Assembly (NCBI GenBank): GCA_018398765.1
Contig: JAHBMJ010001350.1
Location: 17,039-81,038 of the forward strand
Direction: 5' to 3'
DNA: 64,000 nt
Origin: Chromera velia
Taxonomy: Eukaryota; Sar; Chromeraceae
Position numbers and translations under genes: made by a program. The stretch's first letter is position 1, and each line of letters opens with the position of its first letter. This document shows positions 24,101-38,200 of this stretch, in pieces. The notes beneath the pieces are model-generated. The model was given only the letters and a program-made list of their open reading frames with translations, was not told where the DNA came from and did not search any database.

Positions 24101-25730
24101 CACTGCATTTAAAGACATGTACTTCAAGTACAAGGAGTACGCAGACGCAAAGGGCAAGGGCTGGAAGATTCAGACGGCGGCTCTCTTCTGCCGTCTGGAT
24201 GCGTTTAGGGACCGGGCGCGGGACATTCTGGAGTTCGTGAAGACGGTTGTGCAGTTCACAAAATTGGAGAAGATTGAGATTGGAGGGACCAGAGGGAAGA
24301 CTTTGACGAACTCGATTGCGACCATCTCGAGCGACTTCAAAGAGACCGTCACTAAATTCCAAGAAGTCGACTACGACATTCTGGATGTCGCAGAGAAAAG
24401 ATTGGACGAAAGATACTTCCAATTCCGGTGGGTCGGCCAGGGGTCCTCGCGTTTCTTCCCCTCTCTCTGTCCTTTTTTCTTTTTGTCTGCTCCGTCGTCT
24501 CCTGACCCTCCTGCTCGCCTCTCTGGCTGGCTCCCTGTCTGCTTGCCGTTCCTCGGTAAATCAAGCTGCGATCGGTCCCTTCCTCTTACCCCCTGTGTGT
24601 ACAATTGTTGATGTATAGGGTATGAAGCTTTGTGCTCTCTCTCGCAGGTGTTCCACAAAGGAATTGGAAAGGCGCCTTGCCTCTGTGCTGACGGCCGCCT
24701 TCGATGACAGCAACACCGTCCAGGGCCGTTTGAAACTTTTTGAGTCCTTCGAGGGCCTCCTCGAGCGTCCGATCATCCAGGACGAGTTGGAGAAGAAGCA
24801 CATCGTCCTCCTGGGACAGTACAAGGAGGACCTCAGACAGTGCCAGCGGATCTACAACCAGAACAGGGGACTTGTGGATCAAGACGCCGACCTCTCTCCT
24901 GTGTTTGCAAACCTCCCCCCTGTCGCCGGGGCCCTCTACTGGATCAGGTCCCTCATCCAGAGAGTCGACGAGCCCATGCAGCGCCTTGACTCCTTCTCAA
25001 AGGTGGGTGGAAGGGGGAGGGAGAGAGAGTATAGGGGGACAATCATCTGGAGATACAGGCAGTGCATGCATTTTCTTTTTATGTATGTATGAAAGAAAAT
25101 GCATACAGAGTATAGGGGGACAATCATCTGGAGATACAGGCAGTGCATGCATTTTCTTTTTATGTATGTATGGAAGAATTCTGTATGAAAGAAAATGCAT
25201 ACAGAGTATAGGGAGACAATCATCTGGAGATACAGGCAGAGAAGGGATCTCTCACCCTCGAGGGGACTGGAGAGGAAAGACGAGGAGAGCACATGAATAC
25301 ATGTGTGGGTGCACTTTGAAACCAAGAGAGCAAAAGCGGGGGGGGGAGAGAAACGCCGACAAATAGAAGGCATCATGAATTTGGATTGGGGCAGTCCTCA
25401 GAGTAGGATGATACGGTTCTTTGAAGATTTTTTCTTCGTCTCTCTCCTCTCACCTGTTTGCTTCCCTGCAGGGAGTCCTCGAGAAACCGGAAGAGCTTGC
25501 GGAGGTGCGGAAGGTGTACAGAGCCATCATGACGCTCTTCCGGGGATATGAGGCCGAGAAGCTTTCTGCTTGGAGGGCAGAGGATGTCGACAGCACGAAA
25601 GAGAAACTCAAGCAACGACTGCTGAGAAGACAGGAAGACACAGGTTGGTCCATTTTGTTTGGGGAGATTGAAAAATCAGTGTGACACTCCTCCCCCAAAA
25701 CAAAGGTGTCAATGGCGTTCGTGCGCGCGC

Positions 25731-25761
<31 letters not shown>

Positions 25762-28700
25762 TGAACGAGAAAGAAAGACAGACACACAGAGAGAGAGAGA
25801 GCACGTGCGCGGAGAAGGATCAAAAGTGATCGGACGGACGAGTTTGATAGGTCGATTTACATGTGTATTCCCGTCAGAAACACTGTGGCTTGGCGTTGGG
25901 TTTCCCAGTAGACTGTTCACTAAGTATGATTGTGTCCCCTATTACGTCTGTTCAGGCCTCCTGAAGGTGAACTTTGACCCTGCCCTTAAGAGACTTCTTC
26001 GGGAGGTGAAGTACTTCAAACTGCTGGGGGTACAGGTCCCAGAGGCTGCAGAAGAGATCTACTCAAAGGTCGACATCTACAGGAAACAGACGGCTGCTCT
26101 GGACCTGATCATGAACAAGTACAACGGAGTGCTGACAGAACTTCTCCCTGTCGAGGAACCCCTACTCGACTCGAGAATCGTTCTGATGGATCAGCAGCTG
26201 TCTCCAGGACTTGCAGAACTCAAGTGGAGGTCCATGAACATCGACGAGTTCCTTGCCTCGGTCTGTCTTTGTCTCTCCCTATCTTCAGTCCTTTCCTCCT
26301 GTTCTTTTTGCCCTCGTTTTTGTTGGAGGAGAGAGGCAGAAAACACACGCCGAATTATGTGTCTGCCTGCCTGCCTTCATATACCTTCACCTTTTTTTCT
26401 CGACCTCATCCGTCCCTCCTCAGCAATTGTTCTCACGTATCCGGTGCGAGCAAAGAAGATTGTCATTCTTTAATCCTCTGCGAACGCTCCTCTGTGACTG
26501 CTTGCAGACGCACTCGGTTGTCACCGACGTCGCCCAGGTCGTCGACACCCTGAAGGACAACCTGAGGAAGCTTTCTGACCAGTTGGCGAAGTGGTGTGAG
26601 GAGCCGATGCTCGAAAGAAAGCCGAAGCCGATGCCCGTGGAGGACTTTGAGATGATCCATAGAGCTTCTGTTCAGCAGAGGCAACACCAGATGCTGGAGG
26701 ACGGGAAGGAGCTGCACAAACTCGTGAGAGACTCTGCAGATACCCTCAAGGTCTGTCTGTTGGGTTTTGCAACGCCATGTGACTATGCCTGATGCGTGCG
26801 TGAATGATTTAGATGTTCGTCTTATCAGATCTGTGTCCTCCCCTCCGCCCCCCTCTTTCTTTCTTTCTTTCTTTCTTTCTTTGTTTCTTTGTTTCTTTCT
26901 TCTCTTCTTCCTCCCTTTCTTCTTTTCTTCCTTCCTTTCTGCCTTCCTTCCGTCCTTCCTTCCTTTCTTTTTCCTTTTTTCCCTTCTTCCTTCCTCTCTT
27001 CCTTCCTTTGTTCCTTCTCTCCCTTCTTTTGTGCTTTCATGCGAACGCAAATCTGTCTCTCTGTCTCTCTCTCTGTCTGCCCATTTAAATGGGGGTTATA
27101 TGTGGATGTACCTTCGAATGCTTGCAGGTCTCGAAGGCCTCCCCCCCCTGGAAGAGCTACCAGGACTTCGTCTCGAACATCGCTGTGGAGGGTCTGGTCA
27201 CCAGCGTGACCGTCTCCCTCTCATACCTCCTCAACGTCTTCGAGACGGCAGTACAGGGGCAGAACCAAAGCGAGGCACAGGGAAAAGCAAACGCAAAGGG
27301 AGACACCCAGCCCCTTTTCGACGTGAACATCGTCCTTGAGGAGAAGGACGTCGTCTTTGAGCCCCCGTTCGAGCACAGAGAAGAGTCAGTAAACTAGAGG
27401 AGAAGCCTCAAAGAAGGGCTTTATGCAAGAGGAGGAGCAGATTATGCGACAAAAGCTCTGCTTCTGCCTGCAGTGTCTTTCCCGTATGTTGTAGCATTGG
27501 CTGTGCGTGCCCGAAATCACCTGTCGGTCTTCGAGCTTCTCTATGATGTTTCTTCTCTTGAAAAGAGAGAAACTAGGAAAAGCAAATGGACAATTGTCTT
27601 GTTCGTGCTCGTGCCTGGTGTTTTGATTTACCTTTGTTCTGTTCACTTTTTGTTTGCATTTTGATGGATCTGAAAGCCCCGCTACTCTGCTTTAGTCCTC
27701 TCTTTGCTCGGTGTGTACGGGCAATCATCTTGGTCGCTACGAAAAGACACCCATCAATCTTTGTGTGCACACTCAGACTCGGAACAATTGAAGAGACAAT
27801 TGCTCTCTATATCTCTTTCATAATTGCCCCCCAATCCGACTGCATGTGCGTGCAGCAACCGCGGCCTCCGTGACACAGTGTCCGGGTGGGTCCAGGACTT
27901 CTTCTCGGTCGGAACGGTGATGGGGAGACTCGACAGCGGGACAGGTCTGTCTGTCAAGGGATTGAATTGAGAAAAAGAAAGCTTCCAGCCAGTTTCGTAT
28001 GCAATCGGCCTCAAATGCAGAATCAAGAAAGGATAATTTGTCCCAAACAGACTTGTTCTGGATGCAGAGGATCTTTGTTTCTTTTTTGGCCGGCAGCTCT
28101 CTCTCCTCGTCGAAGTCTTCATTCCGTCCGTGTCGTTTCGTAACCAGCTTCCCTGATCAGCGCCTCTGCATGGATGTTAGAAGACGGTCCATGAGACGAA
28201 GAAAAGAGCCTTGCAGAAGAACGTGTTCAGAGTTCCATCTATGAGAGACAACCCGTGAGCAAAATTTCTTCTTGGTTTTGCAGGAGACTACCTCCAAGAG
28301 CTGAAGGACCACTTTGGCCTGCAGTCTCTCTGTGCCCAGCTGAGTGGCCTTCTGGACCTGACAGAGGCAAAGATGGAGGAGTACCGTTTGTCGTTCATGC
28401 AGTACTCCTTCCTCTGGCTGGAAGACCTGGACGAGGCCTTCGAGCTCTTCCTGGTGGAGAACCCCAAAGAATTGGTCGACAACTTCCAGGTGCGTCTTCT
28501 CTCTCCCCTTCTGCGTCTGTCCTGTCCTTTTCTTTCTTCCTGTCTTCTCCTTTCCTGCGGGCGCCGAAGCAGGCCAATATGTTGCTTGTCTAGAGCCTTA
28601 TGGGAGAGACTGCGTGTGTGTATGTCTGATGAAGGTGGGAGAAGAGCGAAAGAAGCGTACGCACGAGTGAGCACTCATCTGCTTTGAACCCTTTCTGGTC

Positions 28701-31700
28701 GAGCAAGGAAGCTCTCGGAGAACTGTCACGAGGTCCTTCGATCAGATCATCATCTCCAAGCATCAACCAAACACCTGAAATCTCAATTCATCTGAAGATG
28801 GTCATGTGATTTCTGTCCTCCCTTCCTCCCTTCCTCCTGCATCCATGCAGCCGAACGAGGAGAACAACATGTCGTTCGAGCAGATCATGAAGACCGTCAA
28901 CGTGGACGTCGGACAGCAGATCCCCTCCCTCTCGGACTTCGACGACAAAATCTCGAATTTCTTCAACATGCAGAAGGAAATCGCAGACAAGAAGACACCA
29001 GTCGACATTCACTGGCTCAAGGTGGGGCTCTTTTTCCATTCATTAAGTGTCCTCTTGTGCTTTCTGGTTCATCCTTTGAGCGCCAGACGCTTTTCAGACA
29101 TTTAGCCTCCACATATGTCAACTTTCTCCCTCCGGCTCTCTAGCCCCCGTCTCTCTGTGTGTCTCCTTCTGCCTGTATGAATGTGTGTATCTGTTGTGCC
29201 AGGAAAGAAACTGATGCATGATGAATGTACAAACACATGACTGCAGGTGAATGCGCAAAAGTTGAAGACCCAGCTCGGAGCCCTCGCCAAGAAGTGGGCG
29301 GAGAAGTTCATCTCCTTTCTTCACGACTTCTGTGCGGCACGCATCGACGCTCTGGACAACTTCATCAAGAACGTCAGTGAGTCAGTCAGTCAGTCAGTCA
29401 GTCAGTCAGTCAGTCGGATCATGCTATCTTCTCCATTTTGTATGCAACAAACAGATCTTGTATGCGTTGGGGAAAGAACACGTGCGTCCGCTTGCAGTAA
29501 GAAGAACACTTGGGACTCTGTTCAGCAAATCAGTCGAAAGCACGCAGACGAAAAGGCGGGCTGGCCGACGAACAGATGAAGAAGCGGAATATCGCATCCG
29601 CATGCCTGCTGTGACTGCATTTGTGTCGCTTCCCACGGTCTTCCCCTTCTGTTCCCCGTTTGCAGCTCGCCCAAGGGTTCGCCTCAAAAGACCCGACTCA
29701 AGACACGGAGAACAAGAAGCTCCTCTACGAGGTCATGACACACATTCGAGACGTGCGCATTGCTGGAGACGCCGTCAAGGCGATGATTGACCCTCTGCGC
29801 AACCAGGTCGGTCGATAAGGAGAGCTGAGAACAAAATACTTTTTGTCCTCCCCCTGCAAGGGTGGGGGATGGGGCCGCCACCAAAGCACAAACAAAGCAT
29901 CTCTCAGTCCTGATAACAAAGAAGCCTTTCTCTCCCTCTCGCGAAAGAACAAAACGTCCAGAGTACTGCAAAAGGTGGGGTCGATTCTCAATGAATGCGT
30001 GAATTCAGGTTGGGCTTTTGAAGAAACACAACACACAGGTTGCGGAGGAGAAAATCGCAGCCCTGGACAGCGCTCAGCAGAGGTCGGTTTGTAGCAAAAT
30101 AAAGAAAACGGTCAGAATGGGAAGAGAAAGAAGCCTGTCGGTGAAATATTTTTCCTTTGTTCTTTCGTTCTTTTTTTTTTTTCCTTCCTCTTCTGCTACT
30201 CTGCTCCGTCCATGGCGCAGACCCTTTTTCTCTGTTTTTGGAAAGTGCATGGATGCCTGAATCGCAGACGATTTGTTTTTTCGGAACTTCCAAAGAACGT
30301 CTGATTGATTGGCTGACTGGCTAGCTGGAGATTCAGCATACCTATGCAATAAAGGGTAGGTATTCATTCTGCCTGCTTACACACAGATGGGACGAGGTGA
30401 CCCACAAGGCCTTCGAGGTCAAGGAGACCATCCTCCCTCTGCAGAACATGGAGATGTTGAACATCAGAAAGACCCTCGACCAGTTCCAGACAGACGTCGA
30501 GGAGTTCAGACAGAAGTTCGAGCACGACGCTCCATTCAACCACGAATACGAATTCGAGGCAGCGTCAGTTTGAGTTTTTGTATGACGTGCATGCATGTGC
30601 GCTGAGAATTCTGTTCAACGATGGGAGCCCTTTCATGAATGAATCTGTTCTTCGACTTTTTTGTCTGTCTAGGTCGTTAAGGGATTCTGCGATTTCGTCT
30701 TCCCAGGTCCTTTTCTTCTCGTTCGGCTAGCTCCCTGTATTTCCTTTTCTGCAGTGCGACGCAAATGATGTGCGTCTCCCATCTCTCGAATGATGAACAG
30801 AAGAGCGATGTAGGCTTAACGAGAAACTTTCCTTGTGATCTGATGCACTGCTCGGCAAGTCCTTTCCGTCCTCTTTGGGCTCTACAAGTTCTTCCCCTCC
30901 CCTCTTTCCCCTGCAGCTACGCGAAGCTGGACGAGTTCTACAGGGAGACAATGAGAATGCACGAGCAGGCCTCCGAGTACAAAAACTTGGAAACTCTCTT
31001 CGACATGACGGAGTCCAAGTACAGACCCATCACGCAGACACTGGCAGATCTCCAACTCCTCAAGGTCAGCAGAATTGACTCTGGTTGGCTATTGCGCGAT
31101 GAAAAGCTGTGTTGCGATCAGAAATGCCAATTCCTTTCCTTTGATCCTTCTACTTCATCTGACCTGGCACGGAATCACCCTTCTGAGGTTCGCATTTGAC
31201 GGATTGAAGACTGAAACGAGAAAGGAGGAGAATGACGTTCCACTGGGTGATGTCAAACACGGTTGCATTCAACTTTTGGCTTTCAGGACATCTGGGACGC
31301 CATCACCCTTGTGAAGTATACGTTCAACGACTGGAAGGCGACTCTGTGGGACAAGATCAACACAGACGACCTCCTGTCGAGGGTGAAAGACATGGCCCAG
31401 CAGGTGAAGAACCTCCCGAAGGAGCTAAAGGGATGGAAGCTCTTCCAGTGGCTGACGGACGAGGTCAAGAACATGTCGATTGTTCTCCCGTTGATCAACG
31501 ACCTCCACTCGGACTCCATGAGGGACAGGCACTGGAAACAACTCATGGCAGTCACAGGTCAGTAGGCCGAAGAGGGGAAGGCGTGGGGTTGGTTGCCTGT
31601 ATTTCTTACATTGTGAATGGTTGTCATGGGTCGGGAAAGTCTGGCAGAGAGTGATCAGTCGGGACATTTGGAAACTGTCTGCCCATTCGTTCTCCTTTCT

Positions 31701-34700
31701 TTCGCTCAGTGTGTGGCTTTGCGCGCGTGCGCGTGCGAGCGTGTGTGTGTGTGCGCGCGCGCGCGCGTGGAAGAAAGAAGGAGAGAGGGAGTGAGCGGGC
31801 GAGAGAGTTAAGGTAAATCTGGAATAAAGGGAAGAAAGCAGAATGAGACTGAGAAAGTATTTGACTACGTCTCGAGCCCCTTGTGTGGTGTACTTCTTTT
31901 TCCTCATCCAGATCGATCAAGTCTAGTGAAGCGGACTTGAATGCAGTCTAAGAAATTGGGCACTGTGGAATGTTGCTGTCTTTTGTCGTGTTTTGCGAAG
32001 TCATAAATCTTTCCCTTCAAGTATCTCTTGCACGACTGTGCTCCGGTGTGTGTGGATGCAGGCAAGACTTTCACGAAGGGCCCGGAGTTCTGCCTGGAGG
32101 ACCTGTTGAATCTGAAACTCCACCAGCACGCAGACGAGGTCGGAGAGATCGTCGACCAAGCTGCGAAGGAGGCGAGGAACGAAAAGAAGTTGGGAGAGAT
32201 CAGAAAGGCCTGGACCTCTCTCACTCTCGGATTCGATCAGGCCAGAGAGGACCTCTACCTCCTCCAGCCTCTCGACGATATCGTCGAGGTAGGTGAGGGG
32301 GAGATGCGGGGGGAAGTATCTTCTGAGTCCTCTTCCTTCCTTCCTTCCTTCCTTGGCTTGCTTCCTTCCTTCCTTCCTTTTCTTTCTTTATGTTTCTCTG
32401 TTTCTGTTTCCTCCTTTCCGTTCATAGTTCCGTCTGCTTTTCTTTTTTCCTACTTCCACTGCTCTTTCCGCGCTTTGTTTTGTAGAACACAAAAGAATTC
32501 GCGCACGCTGTCTCTTCTATCCCCACTCTATCTCTGGTGCCCTCTGTCCCATTCCTCTCTGTGTGAGCGAGCCTTGCCTTTTATCCCGGAACATGAAAGC
32601 ACCGAAAAAGGTCACACGTGTGCGTGTGTTGTCTCTCCGTTTGCATACAGGTCCTCGACCAGCACAGCATGGACCTGATGGGTCTCGTCGGCCAGGGGAA
32701 GTTTGTGGAGTTCATCAAGGGCTCCGTGGACGAGTGGCAGGGCAAGCTGCGAACTGTGGACTCTGTGTTGACCGTCTGGATGAAGGTGCAGAGAAACTGG
32801 CAGAGACTCGAGCCCATCTTCATGCTGTCAGAGGATATCAGGTCACAACTGCCTGAAGACTCGAAGAGATTCGAGACTCTGGATGCACAATTCAAGGTGA
32901 GGGAAGGAGAAGTTGGGAAGTGGTGGGTGCCTGCACGGAGCCTCTGCGATGACTATTGCATTCCGTCGAAGTCTCATTTTTCTTTACGTGCCCACTACCC
33001 TCCCCTGTCCAGCACCAGGCGCAGGGCTTTCCTCTGCATGCCCCCTCTTTCTGGGGAGTGAGTGTGTTTTCCGAACCCAAAAGAGACACACGACAGAGAG
33101 CAACCGCAAATCGCAAAAATTCTTTAACTCGTTCTTCTCTCCTGCAGGAGCTGATGATGGACGCCAGCCAGTCGCCCCTCGCAGTGGACGCCTGCTGTGT
33201 TGAGGGCAGAGAGGAACTGTTGAAGGGAATCTTCGGAATGATCGAGTTGTGCGAGAAGAGTCTCAACGGTCTGTCGCACGTCAAGTGGTCCTCTTTTTTT
33301 GCTTTCCTTGTTTTCTTTCTTTCTTTCTTTCGTTACTCCCTCTCCACCGCGTCGTTTTCGCGACGCTTCTCTGTCCCTCTCTCTCTGTCCGGTTGCGTAT
33401 GGGTGCGTGTGTGCGTGTTTGTCAGTGTTTTCATGTCTGTGTGTTCGGTGCTTGCGAAGGATCAATCTTTTCCTTGCTCAGAAACCACTTCAAGACGGTG
33501 ACTGCTTGCTCCAGCCAGTTGCTTCTGTCATCCTTTGCTTTCTTCTTGCAAAGACGTTTCTTCCGTCATCCATGATTGCGTGAAACTTCTTTGTTTCTTC
33601 TTAGTTTCTCCTTTCGCCCCCCCCTTTTTGATTTGTCTGCAGACTACCTCGAACAGAAGAAGAAGGCGTTCCCCCGTTTCTACTTCGTCTCCAACCAGGC
33701 CCTCCTGGACATCCTTTCGAACGGAAACAACCCAAAGAAGGTCGCGGAGTACCTGGGAGACTGCTTCGACGGCATTCAGACTCTGGATTTCGACTTCGAG
33801 AAGAGCAAGGAGGGAAGAAGCGGAAAGGGTCTCTTCTCAAAAGAGATGGAAGTCGTGCCGTTCTACGAAGAGTACGTGGCGGACGGGGCTGTGGAGCACG
33901 TCAGTCTGTTTGCCTGCTTGCCTGCCTGCCTCGGGGAATTTGCTCTCCTGTATGAGGTTTCGCGTGATCAATGAGCACTTCTTCGCGTAATCTCCGGAGT
34001 TGTTCTTTAACCTCTCTTCTTCTTTGCCTTTTTTGAGAATCCCAACAGTGGTCCTTCTTTCTTCCAGACAGTAGTATGAGCCCTCGAATTTTCCATTGCC
34101 TTTTCTTGATTCTTTGTCTCTTTGTCTCTTGCTTCCCTGCTGAGATCAGAAATCTATCTGAGTGCAGATGAGAATCAGCCTGTAAATCCCTCCGATGCCC
34201 CTATGTTTCTGTCTCCGTACATTCGAGAACAGCATGCACCCTCATGCGTCAATGCCCTCGTTCTAATTCTGTTCTTGATCTATCTGCATGCCTGCAGTAT
34301 CTGAGTCGTCTGGAGGCCCACATGCGCAGTACTCTGAGGCAGCAGCTGGAGATTGCGAAGGGCACAGCGGACAACTGGGAGGTTGACAACCCTCGAGAGG
34401 AGTGGCTGAGAGACTACTGCGCCCAGGTCGCCCTGGTGGCTTCTCAGATCGTCTGGACAGACGAGGTCTCGAGGGCATTCGAGGAACTTGAGCAGGGGGC
34501 GGAGAACGCGATGAAGGTCAGTCAGTAAGTCAGACGGCCTGCGAGGGGGACAGTCACAAAGCAGGCATGAAGCAAGACAGAGACAGATGAAGAAATAAGA
34601 AAAGAATGAGAAAATGCGAACCTCAACATTTGGGGACTCCGCGTTCCCTCTGCATCTCTTCCTTTTCCCTCCCTCATTTTTCTTCCGAGGTACTGCGAAC

Positions 34701-35183
34701 GGAACCCCCTGGATTTTTTTTTCCTTCCTGAGCTTCCGTGTTGCCTTTTTTCGTTTATGGGTTTTCCTGTGTGAGTCAATTCTTGTGCGTCGCGAATGTT
34801 TGCCTGTCCCTCTGACTGTCCTCAGGACTACAAGCGTGTGTGCGACGACCGAATCGAGAAGCTGATTCTCCAGGTCCAGAAACCACTTGACAAGAACCTC
34901 CGTGTGAAGATCATCACGCTCATCACCATCGATGTGCACGCGAGAGATGTTGTGGAGGGATTCGTGCAGAAGAAGCTGGCAGACTCAAGTCAGACATAGA
35001 TTCCTTTTGTGCTCCAACGTGCTTTTTGTCACTTCCCATCCGATCTTTCCGGATCACTTCACCGATAAGCTTCCGATAGTTTTTTCTCTTCATCTTTTTC
35101 TTTTTAAAGCTCGTTTTGGCTTCTCTCTCTTTTTTTGTCTTGCAAATTTCTCTCAAACGCGTTTGAATAAAGAAGAGGCGTCG

Positions 35184-35216
<33 letters not shown>

Positions 35217-38200
35217 CTCGGTCTTTTTTGGTCACATCAGGCGTTTTTCGTTTTTATGGATGACTTCTTTATGGTGGTTGCGTGCAGGTGCCTTCCAGTG
35301 GCAGTCGCAGCTCCGTTTCTACTGGTCAAAGGAGAAGCGCACGTGTATTATCAGGATCTGTGATTGGATCACGGAGTACGCGTACGAGTATGTGGGGAAC
35401 TGTGGTCGTCTTGTCATCACGCCTCTGACAGACAGGTGCTACATCACCCTCACACAGGCCCTCAACCTGGTGTTGGGAGGGGCCCCGGCAGGCCCTGCAG
35501 GTACAGGAAAGACAGAGACCACAAAGGATCTCTCGAGAGCCATCGGGCTCCCTGTGGTGGTGTTCAACTGTTCTGACCAGATGACGTACCTCACCACCGC
35601 ACAGATCTTCATGGGTCTCGCACAGACAGGTCAGATGAGAAGATACAGAGAGGTACAGTTCTGTTTGTTTGAATGAGTTTGTCGTACCTCTGATGCATAC
35701 ACAGGTCTTGTTGGTGAGACGGCGAGGAAGATCTCGTGAAGGAGGGTTGTGACCATAGAAGTGTGGAAGGCTGGCTCGTATTTTTGGTCTCTCTCTGCCT
35801 CTCACGATTCTTTGTCCATGCGTGGGGCTCTGTTGTTTCTGTACATTCGTGTGTTTGCTTGGACGGTCTCAAGAATAGGTGAGGTTTGCCTTGTCTTTCT
35901 GGTTTTTCCTTCTCACTGTTCTTGTGTGATGATATGTGCATGTGCAGGCGCATGGGGATGCTTCGATGAGTTCAACCGCATCTCCATCGAGGTGCTTTCT
36001 GTGGTATCGACTCAGGTGAAGTCGATTCTGGACGCGATCGCAGGAGGGAAGGAACAGTTCCTCTTCATGGACGAGGAAATCTCGCTGGTGCCCACGTGCG
36101 GATTCTTCATCACCATGAACCCCGGGTGGGTGTGTACAAAAACGAAAAAGAAAAGGATCGTGTCTTATTTCTCAGGGTGAATGGTCAACTTGAGAAAGGG
36201 CAATTATCCTCGTATTCAGACATTTAGAATCGCCTTCTTCTTTGCTTAGCTGATTTTGGTTGAAGAGATCGTAGTCGCAACGAGCTTCCGTCGATTGTGT
36301 TCCTGAATGTGATTCCGTCTCCTCTGTTAATCGGATCCTACTGGTTTGTTTTGAGTCACCACTCAATGTATGATTTGCGGGCACTTTTGCTTCTTGTTCT
36401 GCAGTTATGCGGGTCGTACGGAGCTTCCCGAAAACTTGAAGGCCCTGTTCAGAAGTTGTGCGATGATTGTGCCGGACATCATGTTCATTTGCGAGAACAT
36501 GCTGATGGCTGAGGGGTTCCTGAAGGCCAGAGATCTTGCAGACAAGTTTGTGACACTGTACGGTCTCTCAAAGGTTCGTTCGCCTGTTTCTTTGTTTGCT
36601 TGCTGTTTTTGTCTTTCCTTCAAACAGTTGCTGGAATGTGACCAAATGTGACAAGGTTCTGCCTCTGTCGTAGAACTTCTGATCGAGAGGGAACGTTCCG
36701 GGGGGCTGCATGTCTGGCTGCGTGCTCGACTGTCAAGTTGTTCTTTTCTTCTCTGGCCACTTGGTCTTGCCTTCGAATGGCTTTTGCATGAGAAAGCTTG
36801 CATGAGTGGTTCATCAGCCCCGTCTCGCCTTTCCTTCGAATATACGCAGACCAGAAGGAATGCTCGCGAATATCTCTTGACAGAACACACGTAGATGGCT
36901 GCTTTCATGAAGTTGAACCACACATGTACTTTCTGCAGGAGCTTCTTTCGAAGGCAATGCACTACGATTGGGGTCTTCGTGCGGTGAAGGCGGTGCTCCG
37001 ACAGGCGGGAGGTCTCAAGCGAGCAGATCCCGACATCGACGAACAGATCATCCTCATGCGAGCCCTGCGTGACTTCAACATCCCCAAGATCACGACGGAT
37101 GGTCAGCGTTGTCTTTTCTTCACTCCCTCCCCCTCTTTTTTCTTCATTTGCGGTCTGTTTCCTTCTCTTCTTCTCTCCATGATTCGAGCTCTGCTTCTCT
37201 TCTTTTGATCTTCTCTCTAGGTTTCCCTAGCTGTTCCCTTGCCCCTCCGTCTCTTCTCTTCTTGCTCCCTCCTCTCTGCGGTCCTCCCTTCAAGAACTTT
37301 CCTTCACTCCAGGGGTGCAGAGAGTCAAAACTCTCCTTCTGTCAATACCACAAGAAGCAGATGGATGAAAGCTAGTCAAGACATACGCAAACAACGGGAC
37401 GCGATCTCCTCTCCTGCCGCTTCCCGGTGTATTTGAGTAACTGAGTCCATCATCTTCTCTGGAGACGCAATTGTCTTGTCTGTTCATACGCCTGTTCCAG
37501 TGAGTCACTGATTTTGTACATTCGGCCTCGATCGGCACCCCTGCAGACAAGCCGATCTTCCTCCGGTTGATCGAGGACCTCTTCCCGGGCATCGAGGCGC
37601 CCACAAAGACGAACCAGGACCTAGCAAAGGTCGTGAAGGACCAGGCGAAGGAGGACAAACTGCAACAGGAGGACGCGTTCATCCTCAAGGTCGTGCAACT
37701 GAAGGAAATCCTGGAGGTCTGTTCGTGGGACGAGGGGAGATAGCGATCGGGATGGTTGAGGGATGGAAAGCGGTGAAAGGCACAGGAAGGAATGTCTGCA
37801 TGTCTTTGTCCCTTCTTATCCTTCGGTCTGCCTGTCTGTCTGCCTGTCTTCCTTCGTTTTCCTCCTTCCTTCCTTCTTTCCTTTTCTTTCCTTCTTTCCT
37901 CCTGTTTCTCTTTCTTTCTTTATCTTCGTGTGTACGGGTGGACGTCTTTATGAATACATGTGCGCGCGGCTTTGCGCGGGCGCTGTTCCTTTTGCCTTCC
38001 TGCAGGTGCGTCACTGCTGCTTCGTGTTGGGGCCTCCGGGTTGCGGCAAGACGGTGGTGTGGAAGACCCTGTGCAAGGTCAACAAGAAACTCGGGGAGGA
38101 TGCTGTGTTCGAAGCGCTGAACCCGAAGGGAATCTCCTCGAGCGAGCTCTACGGGTGCGTGAAATCAGTTCGCATTCAATCGACTTGCGTGTGTATTTAC

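Larger units (their letters stand above)
21159..30563 (+). other. Dynein tail (DHC_N1) region, exons 1-19
   Basis: Residues about 1-1250. This tail region binds intermediate chains and the partner heavy chain. Recognisable beta-type words include [38 protein letters not shown] and YCRLD-like [19 protein letters not shown]. It starts with a short charged N-terminus ([20 protein letters not shown]). Exons are 44-355 nt. Introns here hold most of the microsatellites and the 25027-25238 tandem repeat. Confidence 0.88.
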
